From NCBI RefSeq assembly GCF_900119185.1, contig NZ_FPJE01000026.1, positions 1 to 64,000 of the forward strand: a stretch of 64,000 bases of DNA. Reading direction: 5' to 3'. Source of the DNA: Sinomicrobium oceani (GTDB lineage Bacteria; Bacteroidota; Bacteroidia; Flavobacteriales; Flavobacteriaceae). The notes under the pieces are model-generated. The model was not told where the DNA came from. It did not search any database and saw only the letters and a list, made by a program, of their open reading frames with translations. This document shows positions 17,582 through 26,736 of this stretch, piece by piece. Position 1 is the first letter of the stretch. Each line of letters begins with the position of its first letter. The position numbers were made by a program, and so were the translations under genes.

Positions 17582-20128
17582 TTAGTTGTTAATTGCTTCT
17601 TCTATACGGCCCATAAGATCGAGGTAATGCATGCGGGTAGTCCTGTCTCCCTTATTCTTCTTCTTTTGGAGCAATTGAAGCAGCGTGTACAGTTCTCCTT
17701 TTTTCACAGAGGTGACCTCGGAGACCCGCTTTATGGACGTGTAATTTATATTTCTTACCGCAGTCTCGCTGTTAACAACCTGGTTGCAAAGGGTTGGAAG
17801 CTGCAAAGATGCGGGTATTTGTAGTGATTTCTTTGATGTTTTTTCAAAAAGTTTCAGAAGGTCTACGATAAGGACATCCACATAATTTTTCTGTGCCATC
17901 CGCTCGAAAGTAGACAGGGATTTCCCTTTCATAGTCCCGGCAAACACATGATCCCGGGTGCTTCTGAACAGGTCATCTACCCCGAAAGTCTTTTTGTCCG
18001 AATACACCGCTGCCTCCAGCAATCGCAACAACCTGTCGTCGCGAAACAGATTGTAGAATACATCGTACTGCAACTCCCTGGCCATGGTGTAAGGTGAATA
18101 CTCGTAAGGCCCGAGGGGAGAATCTTTCAAAGGATATGTGCGGGTGAGCACATCGTTTACGAAGAGCCATTCGGGCAATGTAAAGACCTGCTCATTCAGA
18201 TATTTTACCGCGGCTTCCTGTTTGGTGTAAGGCACAGGCACATAAGATGTCTTATGGTCGCCGTGTACGGTATTGTTCAGGTAGATCCCTCCTACGTTAT
18301 TAAGAACGTGATTATTGTACAACTGCCACTGGCCGATCACAGCCATATACAGTTTACCTGTACGATAGTAGGTATCTCCTTCTTCGTACGTCCAGCGTAC
18401 CACATTATCGAGCACCCTCTTCAGGTTTTCAATCCCGTATCTGCCGGCCTTAACGGCATCGTTTCCCAGATCTTCGGATTGCGAACGGGGATCGACGACA
18501 TTTTTATATGATTGTTGTTCTCCGTAAAAATACAGCGGATCATCGGTATGGGCCTCTACCAGCTTTTTCAGTTTTGCGGTTTCCTTGTCTTTTGAAGGGT
18601 ACCAGGTATACCCCCATTGAATGGCATATTTGTCGTAGATACCGATCCTGGGTGTAATAGCGGTAACCCCATCTCCCGGTTGTGCTACGTAATTATAACG
18701 GGCATAATCCATAATGGAAGGTGCAGTCCCTCCCATGCGTGTGGTAAAAGTGGGGGAACGTAAAGAATCGACTTCAAAAGCATAAGATGCCCCCATATTG
18801 TGTTTCAGTCCGAAAGTATGTCCTACCTCATGAGAAGACACAAACCTTACGGCCTCTCCCATGTGTTTGTCATCAAATACATTTTTGCGGGCTTTACTGT
18901 CTATAGCCCCGGTCTGTACCCGCATCCAGCTGTGGAGCGATGTCATGACGTTATGCCACCAGATAATATCGGCTTCCAGGATCTCTCCGCTCCTAGGATC
19001 AACAACCGAAGGGCCCATGGCATTGGACTTTGGCGAAGCAGCATAGGTAATCACAGAATACCGGACATCATCGATATCGAAGTCGGGCTCTTGTTCGGTA
19101 GGTTCTTTTGCGATAACCGCATTTTTAAATCCGGCCTGTTCAAAAGCCTCCTGCCAGTCCAGTACTCCCTGCCGGATGTAGCTTCTCCATTTTTCCGGGG
19201 TTGCCGGATCAATGTAAAATACAATGGGTTGCCGGGGTTCTACGAGTTCACCCCGGAGATAACGGGCCTGATCTTCCGGTCTGGGTTCTAATCGCCACCG
19301 GGTAATGAGTTCCCGCTCTTTCATGGCGTGCTGCTCATCATTGAAATACCAGCGCTTTTTGGTAAAATAACCAATGCGTTTATCCATAAACCGGGGTTCC
19401 ATAGGACTTTCAGGTAACAATACGATATTACAGGCCACCCCGATAGTTACAGGCAATCCGGCTCCTCCTTCGGATATGGATGTAGTGAGTTCTGACTTTA
19501 CCATAATATTCCCCGGAAAGGTCTTTACTGCCTCTATATAAGACAGGGCCGGTTTGGCAGCTCCTCCCAGTCCGGTATTACTGAAGACATCGTTAAAACT
19601 CTTTTCCTTACCGTCAAATACTTTGTTAACCTTGATGAGAAACGATGATTTTTCCTCATTTCTGGATTTAATATCAAAAGCCTCCAGGATAGAAGAGGAG
19701 AAGTTATTATGCACCGAAAGGGTTATGGCATCGTGTTCAGGCGACGTTACCATAGGCACGGATGTACGCACCCAGACCTTGCCAAGGAGGGTGTCTTTCT
19801 GAAAGGTGATTACCTTGTTCTCAAATTCCATCCCTTTATTCAGTCCGGCTTCATTGAGTTGCAGCGGCACACGGGAAATTTTATTGACAATGAGAAACTC
19901 CCTCCCGAACAAGGAATCGGGAATTTCGAAATAATAATCATTCTTAACTTTTAGGACACTAAAAAGCCCTTCTTTTAATGTGCCTTCTTTGAGCAGTTCA
20001 CTGTATTTTTTAAGGGAAGACGTATCTGCAGAGTCTTTTTCCTTTTCGTTCTTCTCCTGGGATGTCACCGTGTTCAGGATACTTAAAAACAAGAAAGCGG
20101 TTGCAAAGACGCGGTAAACTTTTGTCAT
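17582..20128 (-). CDS. Secreted zinc metalloprotease (metzincin-like, DUF5117/DUF4953 type)
   Basis: This 848-residue exported protein has a signal peptide ending near TVTSQ. The zinc site is HEVGHTFGLKH at residues 433-443 (ligands His433, His437, His443; catalytic Glu434), matching HExxHxxGxxH of metzincins. A Met-turn candidate PSIMDYARY lies about 40 residues later. The region before the active site (about 40-400, with VDPRSGEILEADIIWWHNVM) fits the DUF5118/DUF5117 arrangement of Bacteroidota zinc-dependent proteases; the C-terminal 300 residues fit DUF4953. It lies first in an operon with susC (21 bp) and susD. Two 12-bp direct repeats lie 69-101 bp upstream of its ATG. Proteolysis of external or periplasmic protein before SusCD uptake is the likely role; the substrate is unknown. 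Confidence 0.85.
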   Translation of the reverse strand: MTKVYRVFATAFLFLSILNTVTSQEKNEKEKDSADTSSLKKYSELLKEGTLKEGLFSVLKVKNDYYFEIPDSLFGREFLIVNKISRVPLQLNEAGLNKGMEFENKVITFQKDTLLGKVWVRTSVPMVTSPEHDAITLSVHNNFSSSILEAFDIKSRNEEKSSFLIKVNKVFDGKEKSFNDVFSNTGLGGAAKPALSYIEAVKTFPGNIMVKSELTTSISEGGAGLPVTIGVACNIVLLPESPMEPRFMDKRIGYFTKKRWYFNDEQHAMKERELITRWRLEPRPEDQARYLRGELVEPRQPIVFYIDPATPEKWRSYIRQGVLDWQEAFEQAGFKNAVIAKEPTEQEPDFDIDDVRYSVITYAASPKSNAMGPSVVDPRSGEILEADIIWWHNVMTSLHSWMRVQTGAIDSKARKNVFDDKHMGEAVRFVSSHEVGHTFGLKHNMGASYAFEVDSLRSPTFTTRMGGTAPSIMDYARYNYVAQPGDGVTAITPRIGIYDKYAIQWGYTWYPSKDKETAKLKKLVEAHTDDPLYFYGEQQSYKNVVDPRSQSEDLGNDAVKAGRYGIENLKRVLDNVVRWTYEEGDTYYRTGKLYMAVIGQWQLYNNHVLNNVGGIYLNNTVHGDHKTSYVPVPYTKQEAAVKYLNEQVFTLPEWLFVNDVLTRTYPLKDSPLGPYEYSPYTMARELQYDVFYNLFRDDRLLRLLEAAVYSDKKTFGVDDLFRSTRDHVFAGTMKGKSLSTFERMAQKNYVDVLIVDLLKLFEKTSKKSLQIPASLQLPTLCNQVVNSETAVRNINYTSIKRVSEVTSVKKGELYTLLQLLQKKKNKGDRTTRMHYLDLMGRIEEAINN

Positions 20129-20196
20129 GAACAGATTAACTTTTAGTTAAATTTTCTCTAAAAGTCCGTGACATCCGGATAGGCACCAAACAAAAG

Positions 20197-20229
20197 GGAG
20201 TGAACGGGAAAAAAACCGGAGTGAACGGG
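20197..20229 (-). promoter_or_regulatory. Direct repeats, candidate LytTR response-regulator site
   Basis: GGAGTGAACGGG occurs at 20197-20208 and again at 20218-20229, exactly 21 bp apart (two helical turns). On the minus strand the units read CCCGTTCACTCC, whose CGTTCA core is like LytTR sites, which are typically two short direct repeats separated by two turns. They lie between the kinase stop and the protease start, upstream of the protease-susC-susD operon. Confidence 0.55.
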
Positions 20230-20234
20230 TGATT

Positions 20235-21893
20235 TTACATCAGGGGAAGTTCGCAATAAAAAAATCCGTCCTTAATACCGGTCTTAAAACCAGTAACTTT
20301 ATAAAAGCCATAAATCCGTTTCAGGTACTTCAACCCGAAACGGCTGCCCTCCTGTTCGTATTCCTTGGGCTGATATGTATTCTTCACTACAACCTTATCC
20401 GGAAATACGATTATACCGATATACAAAGGGTGTTCTCTGGTGGCCACATTGTGCTTCAACGCATTTTCCACCAGGGTCTGAAGGGAGAGATAAGGAATTT
20501 TCCGCTGTAGTGATGCTACTTCCTTTACGGTGGTGGTACATTCGATTTTATCGGCAAAACGGGTTTGTTGCAGAAACAGGTATTCTGCTATAAAATTCAA
20601 TTCTTTTTCTACCCGGGTGATATTCTCTTCCGGGGCCTGGATCAGGTAGCGATACAACCTGGAGAGTTTAACAGTGAACTTTTTGGACAACGCCTTATCC
20701 TGATCGATAAGCGTATGCAGTGCATTCAGTGCATTAAAAAGAAAATGCGGATCGACCTGGTTTTTTAGCTGTTGCAACTGCAGGAGAGCACTTTCTTTCT
20801 GAAAGACCTCTTTTTCGAGGGCAAGCCCGGCTTTTTCCTGTCGAAGCTGCTCCTGTCGCCTGTATTGTATCCGGATAGCCCTGGTAAAATAATAGAATAT
20901 AAAAAGCAGTAGCAGGGTAGAAAGTAAATAAATGTATAAACTGTATTTACTGATACGGTTTATATCCTCTTCATTGATGCTTTTCAGAAAGTTAACAGCT
21001 ATATAATAGCGCCCCCCGGCAATATGCAAGGGTTTCACATAATTCATGACTTCGAGATCCAGATATTTCGATGCTACGACGCGCTCGTTATGGTCGGATG
21101 GTCCGGAAATCGTATCCGAAGGAAGTACCGCAGAAAAGTCGAAGACATTTTTGCCGATATGTACCGTATCCGGATGCAGCAGGCAAACCCCGTCTGCAGT
21201 AAAAATATAGGCATAGCTCTGCGTATACTTACCTACTTCCAGTAACAGTTGATGTACTACCCCCAAATCGAGGTCATAGCCGTAAAAAACAGTACCATAG
21301 GGGGCTTTAAAATATATGGTCTGTCGCCACAGATACTGGCCGGCAACTCCCGGAAGCACTTTGCCGGTAATCCCGGTTTTGCCTTTCTGCAGCTGTGACC
21401 TGATATTTTCCCTAAGCGAGGTAGTATTTCCTTCGGCTCCGTGAACAAAAACGGTTTGCTCTCCCCCTTCGGGCACAATACCATACCAGTTACGCACCAC
21501 ACTGCTGTCGGATATCTGGATGGCACTGAGAATACGCAGACGCTGCAACGAAGTCACCGTATCGGAAGATTCAAGGGCCAGGTTTTCCGCATCGTAAAGC
21601 GGTTTCTGAAGTAACAGGAACCGGTTTTGCAGATTATCGTATTTCTTCACGAAACTACTCCTGGAGATATTTGCACTGACATCTTCTACTTCATCAGAGA
21701 TAAGCCTGTTCAGGATATACGTAACTACTATAGTTATGACCACCACTACAAACAGGATCGCGATGTAGCTCCTTCCCCGCAGTTTTATACCATATATGTG
21801 CTTTTGCTCCTGCTTCACCGGGGCAAAGATATGGGAATTCCGCAAGGGTTGTATGCTACGGTGAAATACTGCCCCGGAAACAATAAGGGACAT
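20235..21893 (-). CDS. LytS/YehU-type sensor histidine kinase
   Basis: This is a 552-residue inner-membrane kinase. One membrane helix lies near residues 41-63, an extracytoplasmic domain of about 260 residues follows (Cache-like, with SYAYIFTADGVCLLHPD), and a second helix lies near 325-348. After a coiled coil comes the His_kinase domain with His383 in QVDPHFLFNALNALH, and the N-box LQTLVENALKHN. Kinases of this class partner with LytTR regulators, and the only one in the window is at 11945-12709. The start is uncertain: the ATG at 21891-21893 was preferred to a GTG eight codons upstream. The Cache-like sensor suggests direct recognition of a small molecule, perhaps an amino acid, peptide or organic acid. 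Its stop lies 106 bp before the metalloprotease gene. Confidence 0.87.
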   Translation of the reverse strand: MSLIVSGAVFHRSIQPLRNSHIFAPVKQEQKHIYGIKLRGRSYIAILFVVVVITIVVTYILNRLISDEVEDVSANISRSSFVKKYDNLQNRFLLLQKPLYDAENLALESSDTVTSLQRLRILSAIQISDSSVVRNWYGIVPEGGEQTVFVHGAEGNTTSLRENIRSQLQKGKTGITGKVLPGVAGQYLWRQTIYFKAPYGTVFYGYDLDLGVVHQLLLEVGKYTQSYAYIFTADGVCLLHPDTVHIGKNVFDFSAVLPSDTISGPSDHNERVVASKYLDLEVMNYVKPLHIAGGRYYIAVNFLKSINEEDINRISKYSLYIYLLSTLLLLFIFYYFTRAIRIQYRRQEQLRQEKAGLALEKEVFQKESALLQLQQLKNQVDPHFLFNALNALHTLIDQDKALSKKFTVKLSRLYRYLIQAPEENITRVEKELNFIAEYLFLQQTRFADKIECTTTVKEVASLQRKIPYLSLQTLVENALKHNVATREHPLYIGIIVFPDKVVVKNTYQPKEYEQEGSRFGLKYLKRIYGFYKVTGFKTGIKDGFFYCELPLM

Positions 21894-21995
21894 GCTTTCA
21901 TATGGTGGCCTAACCACTGTTTTTTAGTGATATAATGAGACCCGGATATCCTGATAAAGCGGAGAAAATCGTATTTTTACCGGAAAACACGAATT

Positions 21996-22616
21996 ATGTA
22001 TGTAAAGTTATTATTGGCCGGGATACTTTCTTTTTTTTCTTTGTCAAACTACGCACAGGAAGACCCGCCTCAGCATATTCTTCCCGGCGAACTACAGATC
22101 AAAATAGCCGTGATGGCCGCACCGGAAGCATTCCGGGAAAACGCTACAGTCCTGGGATATGACCCACAGGGAGAACTTATAGAACTACGGAAAGGCTCCA
22201 ATGATTATATATGCCTCGCCCCCGACTACAGGAGACCTCAGTATTTTGCTTCTTATTGTTATCCGAAGTCTCTGGAACCGATGATGAAAAGGGGGCGTGA
22301 GCTCATCGCCGAGGGCAAGCGAAGAGACCGGGATAAAATAAGAGCCCGGGAAATCGAAGAAGGAAAGCTATCCTTCCCAAAACAACCTACAACGTTGTAC
22401 GGGTATTGGGGAACATTGGATAGCCTGAACCGGGAAACAGGGGAAATGGCAGATGCAAAACGCAGGTATGTCATCTATATTCCGTTTGCCAAGGCAGAAG
22501 ACCTGGGACTCTCCAATAAGCCCAATAACCTCGGGATGCCCTGGCTGATGGACGAAGGCACCTATAAAGCGCATATCATGATTACGCCTCCAATGGATCA
22601 TAAACACGGTAGGTAA
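21996..22616 (+). CDS. Hypothetical secreted protein
   Basis: This 206-residue protein has a signal peptide (MYVKLLLAGILSFFSLSNYAQ) and is therefore probably periplasmic. I do not recognise a named family. Visible features are a charged central helix (RGRELIAEGKRRDRDKIRAREIEEGK, about residues 100-125), two Cys residues (about 70 and 85) and a C-terminal stretch with several His/Met residues (AHIMITPPMDHKHGR). The gene is divergent from the LytS-type kinase, 102 bp away, and convergent with the gingipain-fold gene, with a bidirectional terminator between. It is one of the few plus-strand genes in this block. Its frame has a proper ATG and codon use like its neighbours, so I accept it as real. 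Confidence 0.7.
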   Translation: MYVKLLLAGILSFFSLSNYAQEDPPQHILPGELQIKIAVMAAPEAFRENATVLGYDPQGELIELRKGSNDYICLAPDYRRPQYFASYCYPKSLEPMMKRGRELIAEGKRRDRDKIRAREIEEGKLSFPKQPTTLYGYWGTLDSLNRETGEMADAKRRYVIYIPFAKAEDLGLSNKPNNLGMPWLMDEGTYKAHIMITPPMDHKHGR

Positions 22617-22702
22617 CGAGGAATTACCGTTTGAAAATTGACTATCCGTATTCCTGAATCCAATAATCCGATCCGAATAATATCCCCACTTTTCAACAAT
22701 AC

Positions 22703-22749
22703 ACTAAAAAAACGAGGCTGTCTAAAAAGTCAAGGCAGCCTCATTTTTA
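22703..22749. terminator. Bidirectional terminator between convergent genes
   Basis: GAGGCTG (22714-22720) pairs with CAGCCTC (22735-22741). The stem is flanked by A7 on the left and T5 on the right, so it works for both strands. Confidence 0.7.
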
Positions 22750-22832
22750 TTCAGGTAGGTATCCGAGAAAAATCTCAAATACGCAAATCTCAGGGGGTTG
22801 AAAAAACTTTTTATACGCCCTCGTTCCTGTTT

Positions 22833-25061
22833 TCAGAAGGGACGCCGCGAAGCATCCTTTATCGTCTGTAGCGTTTTCTGCGCCCGTTTTTTTATTTCCG
22901 CGGCTTCCTTGCCCTTCACCAGGGTTTCGCATAGTTGCAGGATATCGTTTCTGGTGTAAGACCAACCGTACCACGATAATGCCTCAAGGGCGGACAGCCT
23001 GGTCTCCTGTGGCATTTTCTCATTTTTCACAATTTTGATAACCGCAGGAATAACTTCGTGATACCTGTATGCCCTCAGGTTCCGCAAAGTATAATTCAAT
23101 TCCTTCCGGGGAGTATCAGGATTGCCCAGCAGGGCTATTAGCTCTTCAGTTTTCTTTTTTTCTGCGGTAATCCTTGTCACTGCACTGTCGTAAAGTTCTT
23201 TTCCGTTATAAACCGCTGTATTATCGTAGAGTTTGGTGTGGAGTTCTTTCAGCAGAACCTCCTTATCCAGACATTGGAAAGACCAGTTAATTTTATGCCG
23301 GATACGTTTTAAATGACGTCCATATATATAATTGTCTATAATATCACCGATATATTCGGTAGCTCCCAGCTCTATAACATCGTATATTGCCTTACGTCTT
23401 ATATACTCGTGGTTATCCCTAAGGGCGAGTTTTAGAACCTGCCTGAAGTTTCCGTTATTGTAGCGTCGCAAAAGAAAATAAGCCTGGGTCCGTACCGCTT
23501 CGTACGGGGATGTTCTGAAAAGGTCCGACAGCTTTTCCGAAAGCTTTTCCTCCTCCTGTTTATTCCAGAGTTCGGTAAGGGCATAAGCCTGAAGGTCGGC
23601 ATCCTGAATTTCCAAAAGCTTTTGCCAGGTATCTTCCGTTGTTTTCCGTGCCCCGAATAGGGTATTGTATTTGTCTGATTCCTCGGCAGCGAAGTGGAAT
23701 GTGGGATCGCCAAGAATATGGGTTTCCAGGTAGGCTGTTTTTTTCAGGAGGTGCCCTACCCTTACCCCCCGGTGTAAAATCCCTAATAGTTCCGTACCCC
23801 ATAAATCCTGCAGAACTCCTATCGTATTGGCGATAGCCACTACATTTTTCCCCTGGGAAAAAGGATAATATCCGGCCAGGTAATCTCCTTTGTGAAAAGA
23901 CCCCGTAAGACACGAATTGAGATAAGCTACCCGGGCATTCACCTGCTTCAAATCGGTGCTGTGAATATCAAGCGCGGCATTGAATACAGAGTCTTCCACA
24001 GTACGGGATGCCTCGAAGGCATCGGCAAACCATTTACCATTCAGCCCCAGCCATTCCTGGTAACGTTGTTTAGTCGCTTCCAGGTCTTTCCCGCTATCCC
24101 TGGCATTATTCATTTTGGACCGTATATATCTTCCTACATTTTCCATGGACGGTTGCGGATTGGAGACATCGGGATAGCCGTTTATAAACTGTGCATCTAC
24201 CGTACCATGCCCCGTCATAAATGCCAGGTCCAGATCATCGCGTCGCAATTCAGTGAGTAATGCTTCTTTCATGAATACGGCATTTCTGTAGTTCAGGAAT
24301 TTCAATGAATTTTCCGGGAGTAACAGTTCCGGAAAAGAGGTGCGCAATGCCATAACTTCTCCTCCCCAGGCAGACATAGCATCGGAATTGTATCCGTGCC
24401 CGGTGGAAACGATCATATCGTTAAGAGGATTTTTCTCCTCCCGGATACGGACCAGTTTTTGCAGATAGGCTTTCAACTGCTCCACGGCACTACCCCGGTC
24501 TCCGGAAACAGGGGGAAGCATTCTTGCGGAATAGATGTCCATGGATATGTAATGCGGACTTCCCGAAGCCAGATTGTAATAGTGGTAGCGGGTCCGGGTA
24601 GTGTCTTCATCCTGTTTGAGATACTCGAACTCCAGGTCAAAATCGTCGTAGAAACGATCAGATGCTACGGAAGATGCTTCCCATCTCACTTTTTCGGGCA
24701 TCTTAAAGGTAGACGTAAGTTGCTGTGCTCCCCTGATCATAGGAATAGGGATATCACCCATAAAAACAGCTCCTTCCAGCGGATGTTGTTTATGTTCGTA
24801 TAAATTTTTCAGAACTTTGCGGATATCATCCGGTTTCCGCCAGTTATCGTAGATCACATACGTTCCCAGTCCGTCCGACTCCACGCTGTGTTTGTAAGCC
24901 AGAATCTCATTTTTTGCAGCTTCGAAAGTGTCCGGATCGACTATGATGGCAAAACTGCTTCCGGAGCTGATTTCCGGATCGATATAATGCTGGGCAGCTG
25001 ATATACCGGTGAACAGACCGGAAAGTACCAGTGCCAATACCTTATTTTTCATATATTTCAT
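22833..25061 (-). CDS. Gingipain-like (C25/clan CD) cysteine peptidase with HEAT-like C-terminus
   Basis: This 742-residue exported protein (signal about 1-23) has a caspase/gingipain fold at about residues 30-470. The core strand LDLAFMTGHGT carries His285 and ARVAYLNSCLTG carries Cys384, the order and spacing logic of clan CD dyads. The domain ends with LETHILGDPTFHF, the GDP-containing close typical of family C25. The 99-residue His-Cys gap is larger than in gingipains because of an inserted helical segment. Residues about 490-740 are helical and repetitive (QAYFLLRR, RRKAIYDVIELG, RLSALEALSWYG), resembling HEAT/armadillo repeats, which may hold a substrate or partner. It lies 100 bp after the DUF6850-like gene, probably in the same operon. 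Protease activity is inferred, and no secretion-sorting tail is obvious. Confidence 0.72.
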   Translation of the reverse strand: MKYMKNKVLALVLSGLFTGISAAQHYIDPEISSGSSFAIIVDPDTFEAAKNEILAYKHSVESDGLGTYVIYDNWRKPDDIRKVLKNLYEHKQHPLEGAVFMGDIPIPMIRGAQQLTSTFKMPEKVRWEASSVASDRFYDDFDLEFEYLKQDEDTTRTRYHYYNLASGSPHYISMDIYSARMLPPVSGDRGSAVEQLKAYLQKLVRIREEKNPLNDMIVSTGHGYNSDAMSAWGGEVMALRTSFPELLLPENSLKFLNYRNAVFMKEALLTELRRDDLDLAFMTGHGTVDAQFINGYPDVSNPQPSMENVGRYIRSKMNNARDSGKDLEATKQRYQEWLGLNGKWFADAFEASRTVEDSVFNAALDIHSTDLKQVNARVAYLNSCLTGSFHKGDYLAGYYPFSQGKNVVAIANTIGVLQDLWGTELLGILHRGVRVGHLLKKTAYLETHILGDPTFHFAAEESDKYNTLFGARKTTEDTWQKLLEIQDADLQAYALTELWNKQEEEKLSEKLSDLFRTSPYEAVRTQAYFLLRRYNNGNFRQVLKLALRDNHEYIRRKAIYDVIELGATEYIGDIIDNYIYGRHLKRIRHKINWSFQCLDKEVLLKELHTKLYDNTAVYNGKELYDSAVTRITAEKKKTEELIALLGNPDTPRKELNYTLRNLRAYRYHEVIPAVIKIVKNEKMPQETRLSALEALSWYGWSYTRNDILQLCETLVKGKEAAEIKKRAQKTLQTIKDASRRPF

Positions 25062-25161
25062 TTTGTAAACGGTTCAACCTTTAGTATCTCCTCCGGAGGT
25101 TTCCGGCCATCCCTTCATAATTGGCGGGCTCCTAAAATGTATGCTCGTTCCTGTTAGGGGA

Positions 25162-26718
25162 TTAATTATATAAACCTACCGTGACCATCATACCGTTATT
25201 ATGAAGGCCACTGGTATAGTAAGCGTTGTTTTCCAGGGCTGAAATACGTTCGTATGAGGCACGTATATATAACTGAGAGCCTTTATTGTTTAAATAGGGT
25301 AAATTTACCTGCATGTACAAACGGTTGGTCCAGGCAGGCATATTTTCATAATAGAAATTGGGAAAAGTGATATTGGCAGCTACAAAATCAGTGGATGCCG
25401 TACCGGGAAAGTATACCATAGCACTCTCCAGACTGTTTCTGTACAACGTCTGATACCCCACTTCCACACTGGTCTGCTTCAGATAGATCCATCGTCTGCC
25501 CCCCAGCTGTACCTCATAACCGGTCATCTCCCTTCGGCTTTGGGTGGTAGGGTATGTTTCGGTATGATCGTATAAATTGCCGGACACATCCCATCCCCAT
25601 AACAGGCGTTTTTGTACATCCTTTCTAAGGCCCGAATAATCGAGTGTCCAACGGTCTTTGGTGCGATGATGCATCTCCGAGGCATATAAAACCTCATTTT
25701 GACCCGTGGTATTGTTGAACTGCTGAATAAACTCGGTATTATCAGTGTTAAAATGGTTATAGTCCAGGGATATCCGGTGTGACATACGGGATCCGGAGAC
25801 GAGGTAATCAACACGGAGATCGAAATTCGAATACTTATGATTTCCGGCATAAAAAGGCGAAGATGTTCCATCGGTAACATCCTCATCGTGTTTTTTATAT
25901 TGTACCCCGGCCTGTATAAACTGACTTTCGCCGGGTGTGTAAGCTACGCTTATGCCGCTCCCGAACGAATTCCCCTTGTACAACCTGGAGACTCCCCCGG
26001 TAAGTATGACCGGACCGTTATAAAGATACTCTCCCAGCCCCAGCAGTTTATATATATTACGCGGTCTCTGTGTATTCTCCAGGCTGACGGACAGATCTTC
26101 ACGAAAACGGAAATAGTAACCGTTAAGTCCCAGTGTCCATTTCGGATTGATGTGATACAATACATAAGGCGTAAGTTCTATTTCCACTATTTTATCGAGG
26201 GGGCGCGGATCTCTTTGCCTCGCCCCGTTCCGTATTTCATATCTCATACCCAGTCCGGCACGGAATTTACGGAACAGTAACGGAGAGACTATTTTTGTTT
26301 CCAGCAGATAATGTTGCTTTCTCCAGTCGGCCTCTACAGAATCTGCAATTTTATAAGGGTTTTCCCGGTACGGATCTGCCATTGCAGTAAACCTGCTTCC
26401 GGAATCTTCGTATTTGGAAAAAGAGAATCTGCCGTAAAAATTCCACCCGTTGACCGAGACAAAACGTTCGGAACGAACATCAAAACCTTGCTGTTTTTCG
26501 GGCATGAAAGCATCTCTGAAATCGTTTTTCCCTTCAAAGTACCTTATCGCCGAATTTCCGATATTAACAGCGTCCGTTAAGGCCAGTTTTATCGGTATGG
26601 CCTGTGCCGTAACAACAGGCCGGGACAACATCAGTTCATTCCAGGTACGCAAAAACTCATCCTGAGCATATACCTGAAAAACGGACAAAAAGGATATTAA
26701 AACGACAGCTTTTCTCAT
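25162..26718 (-). CDS. Outer-membrane beta-barrel protein, DUF6850-like
   Basis: This 518-residue exported protein has a signal peptide (MRKAVVLISFLSVFQVYAQ). After about 90 residues it is built of alternating amphipathic strands rich in Tyr, Trp and Arg, such as YVLYHINPKWTLGLNGYYFRFRE and MTGYEVQLGGRRWIYLKQTSVEVGYQ. It ends MMVTVGLYN, a barrel-type terminus. It fits the DUF6850 family of outer-membrane barrels seen beside DUF4876 proteins. There is no plug domain or TonB box, so it is not a TonB-dependent receptor and is more likely a passive pore or structural partner. It starts 18 bp after the DUF4876 gene in an operon led by the TonB receptor at 27968-30724. Confidence 0.72.
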   Translation of the reverse strand: MRKAVVLISFLSVFQVYAQDEFLRTWNELMLSRPVVTAQAIPIKLALTDAVNIGNSAIRYFEGKNDFRDAFMPEKQQGFDVRSERFVSVNGWNFYGRFSFSKYEDSGSRFTAMADPYRENPYKIADSVEADWRKQHYLLETKIVSPLLFRKFRAGLGMRYEIRNGARQRDPRPLDKIVEIELTPYVLYHINPKWTLGLNGYYFRFREDLSVSLENTQRPRNIYKLLGLGEYLYNGPVILTGGVSRLYKGNSFGSGISVAYTPGESQFIQAGVQYKKHDEDVTDGTSSPFYAGNHKYSNFDLRVDYLVSGSRMSHRISLDYNHFNTDNTEFIQQFNNTTGQNEVLYASEMHHRTKDRWTLDYSGLRKDVQKRLLWGWDVSGNLYDHTETYPTTQSRREMTGYEVQLGGRRWIYLKQTSVEVGYQTLYRNSLESAMVYFPGTASTDFVAANITFPNFYYENMPAWTNRLYMQVNLPYLNNKGSQLYIRASYERISALENNAYYTSGLHNNGMMVTVGLYN

Positions 26719-26736
26719 ATTCCGGTTATCACTACA

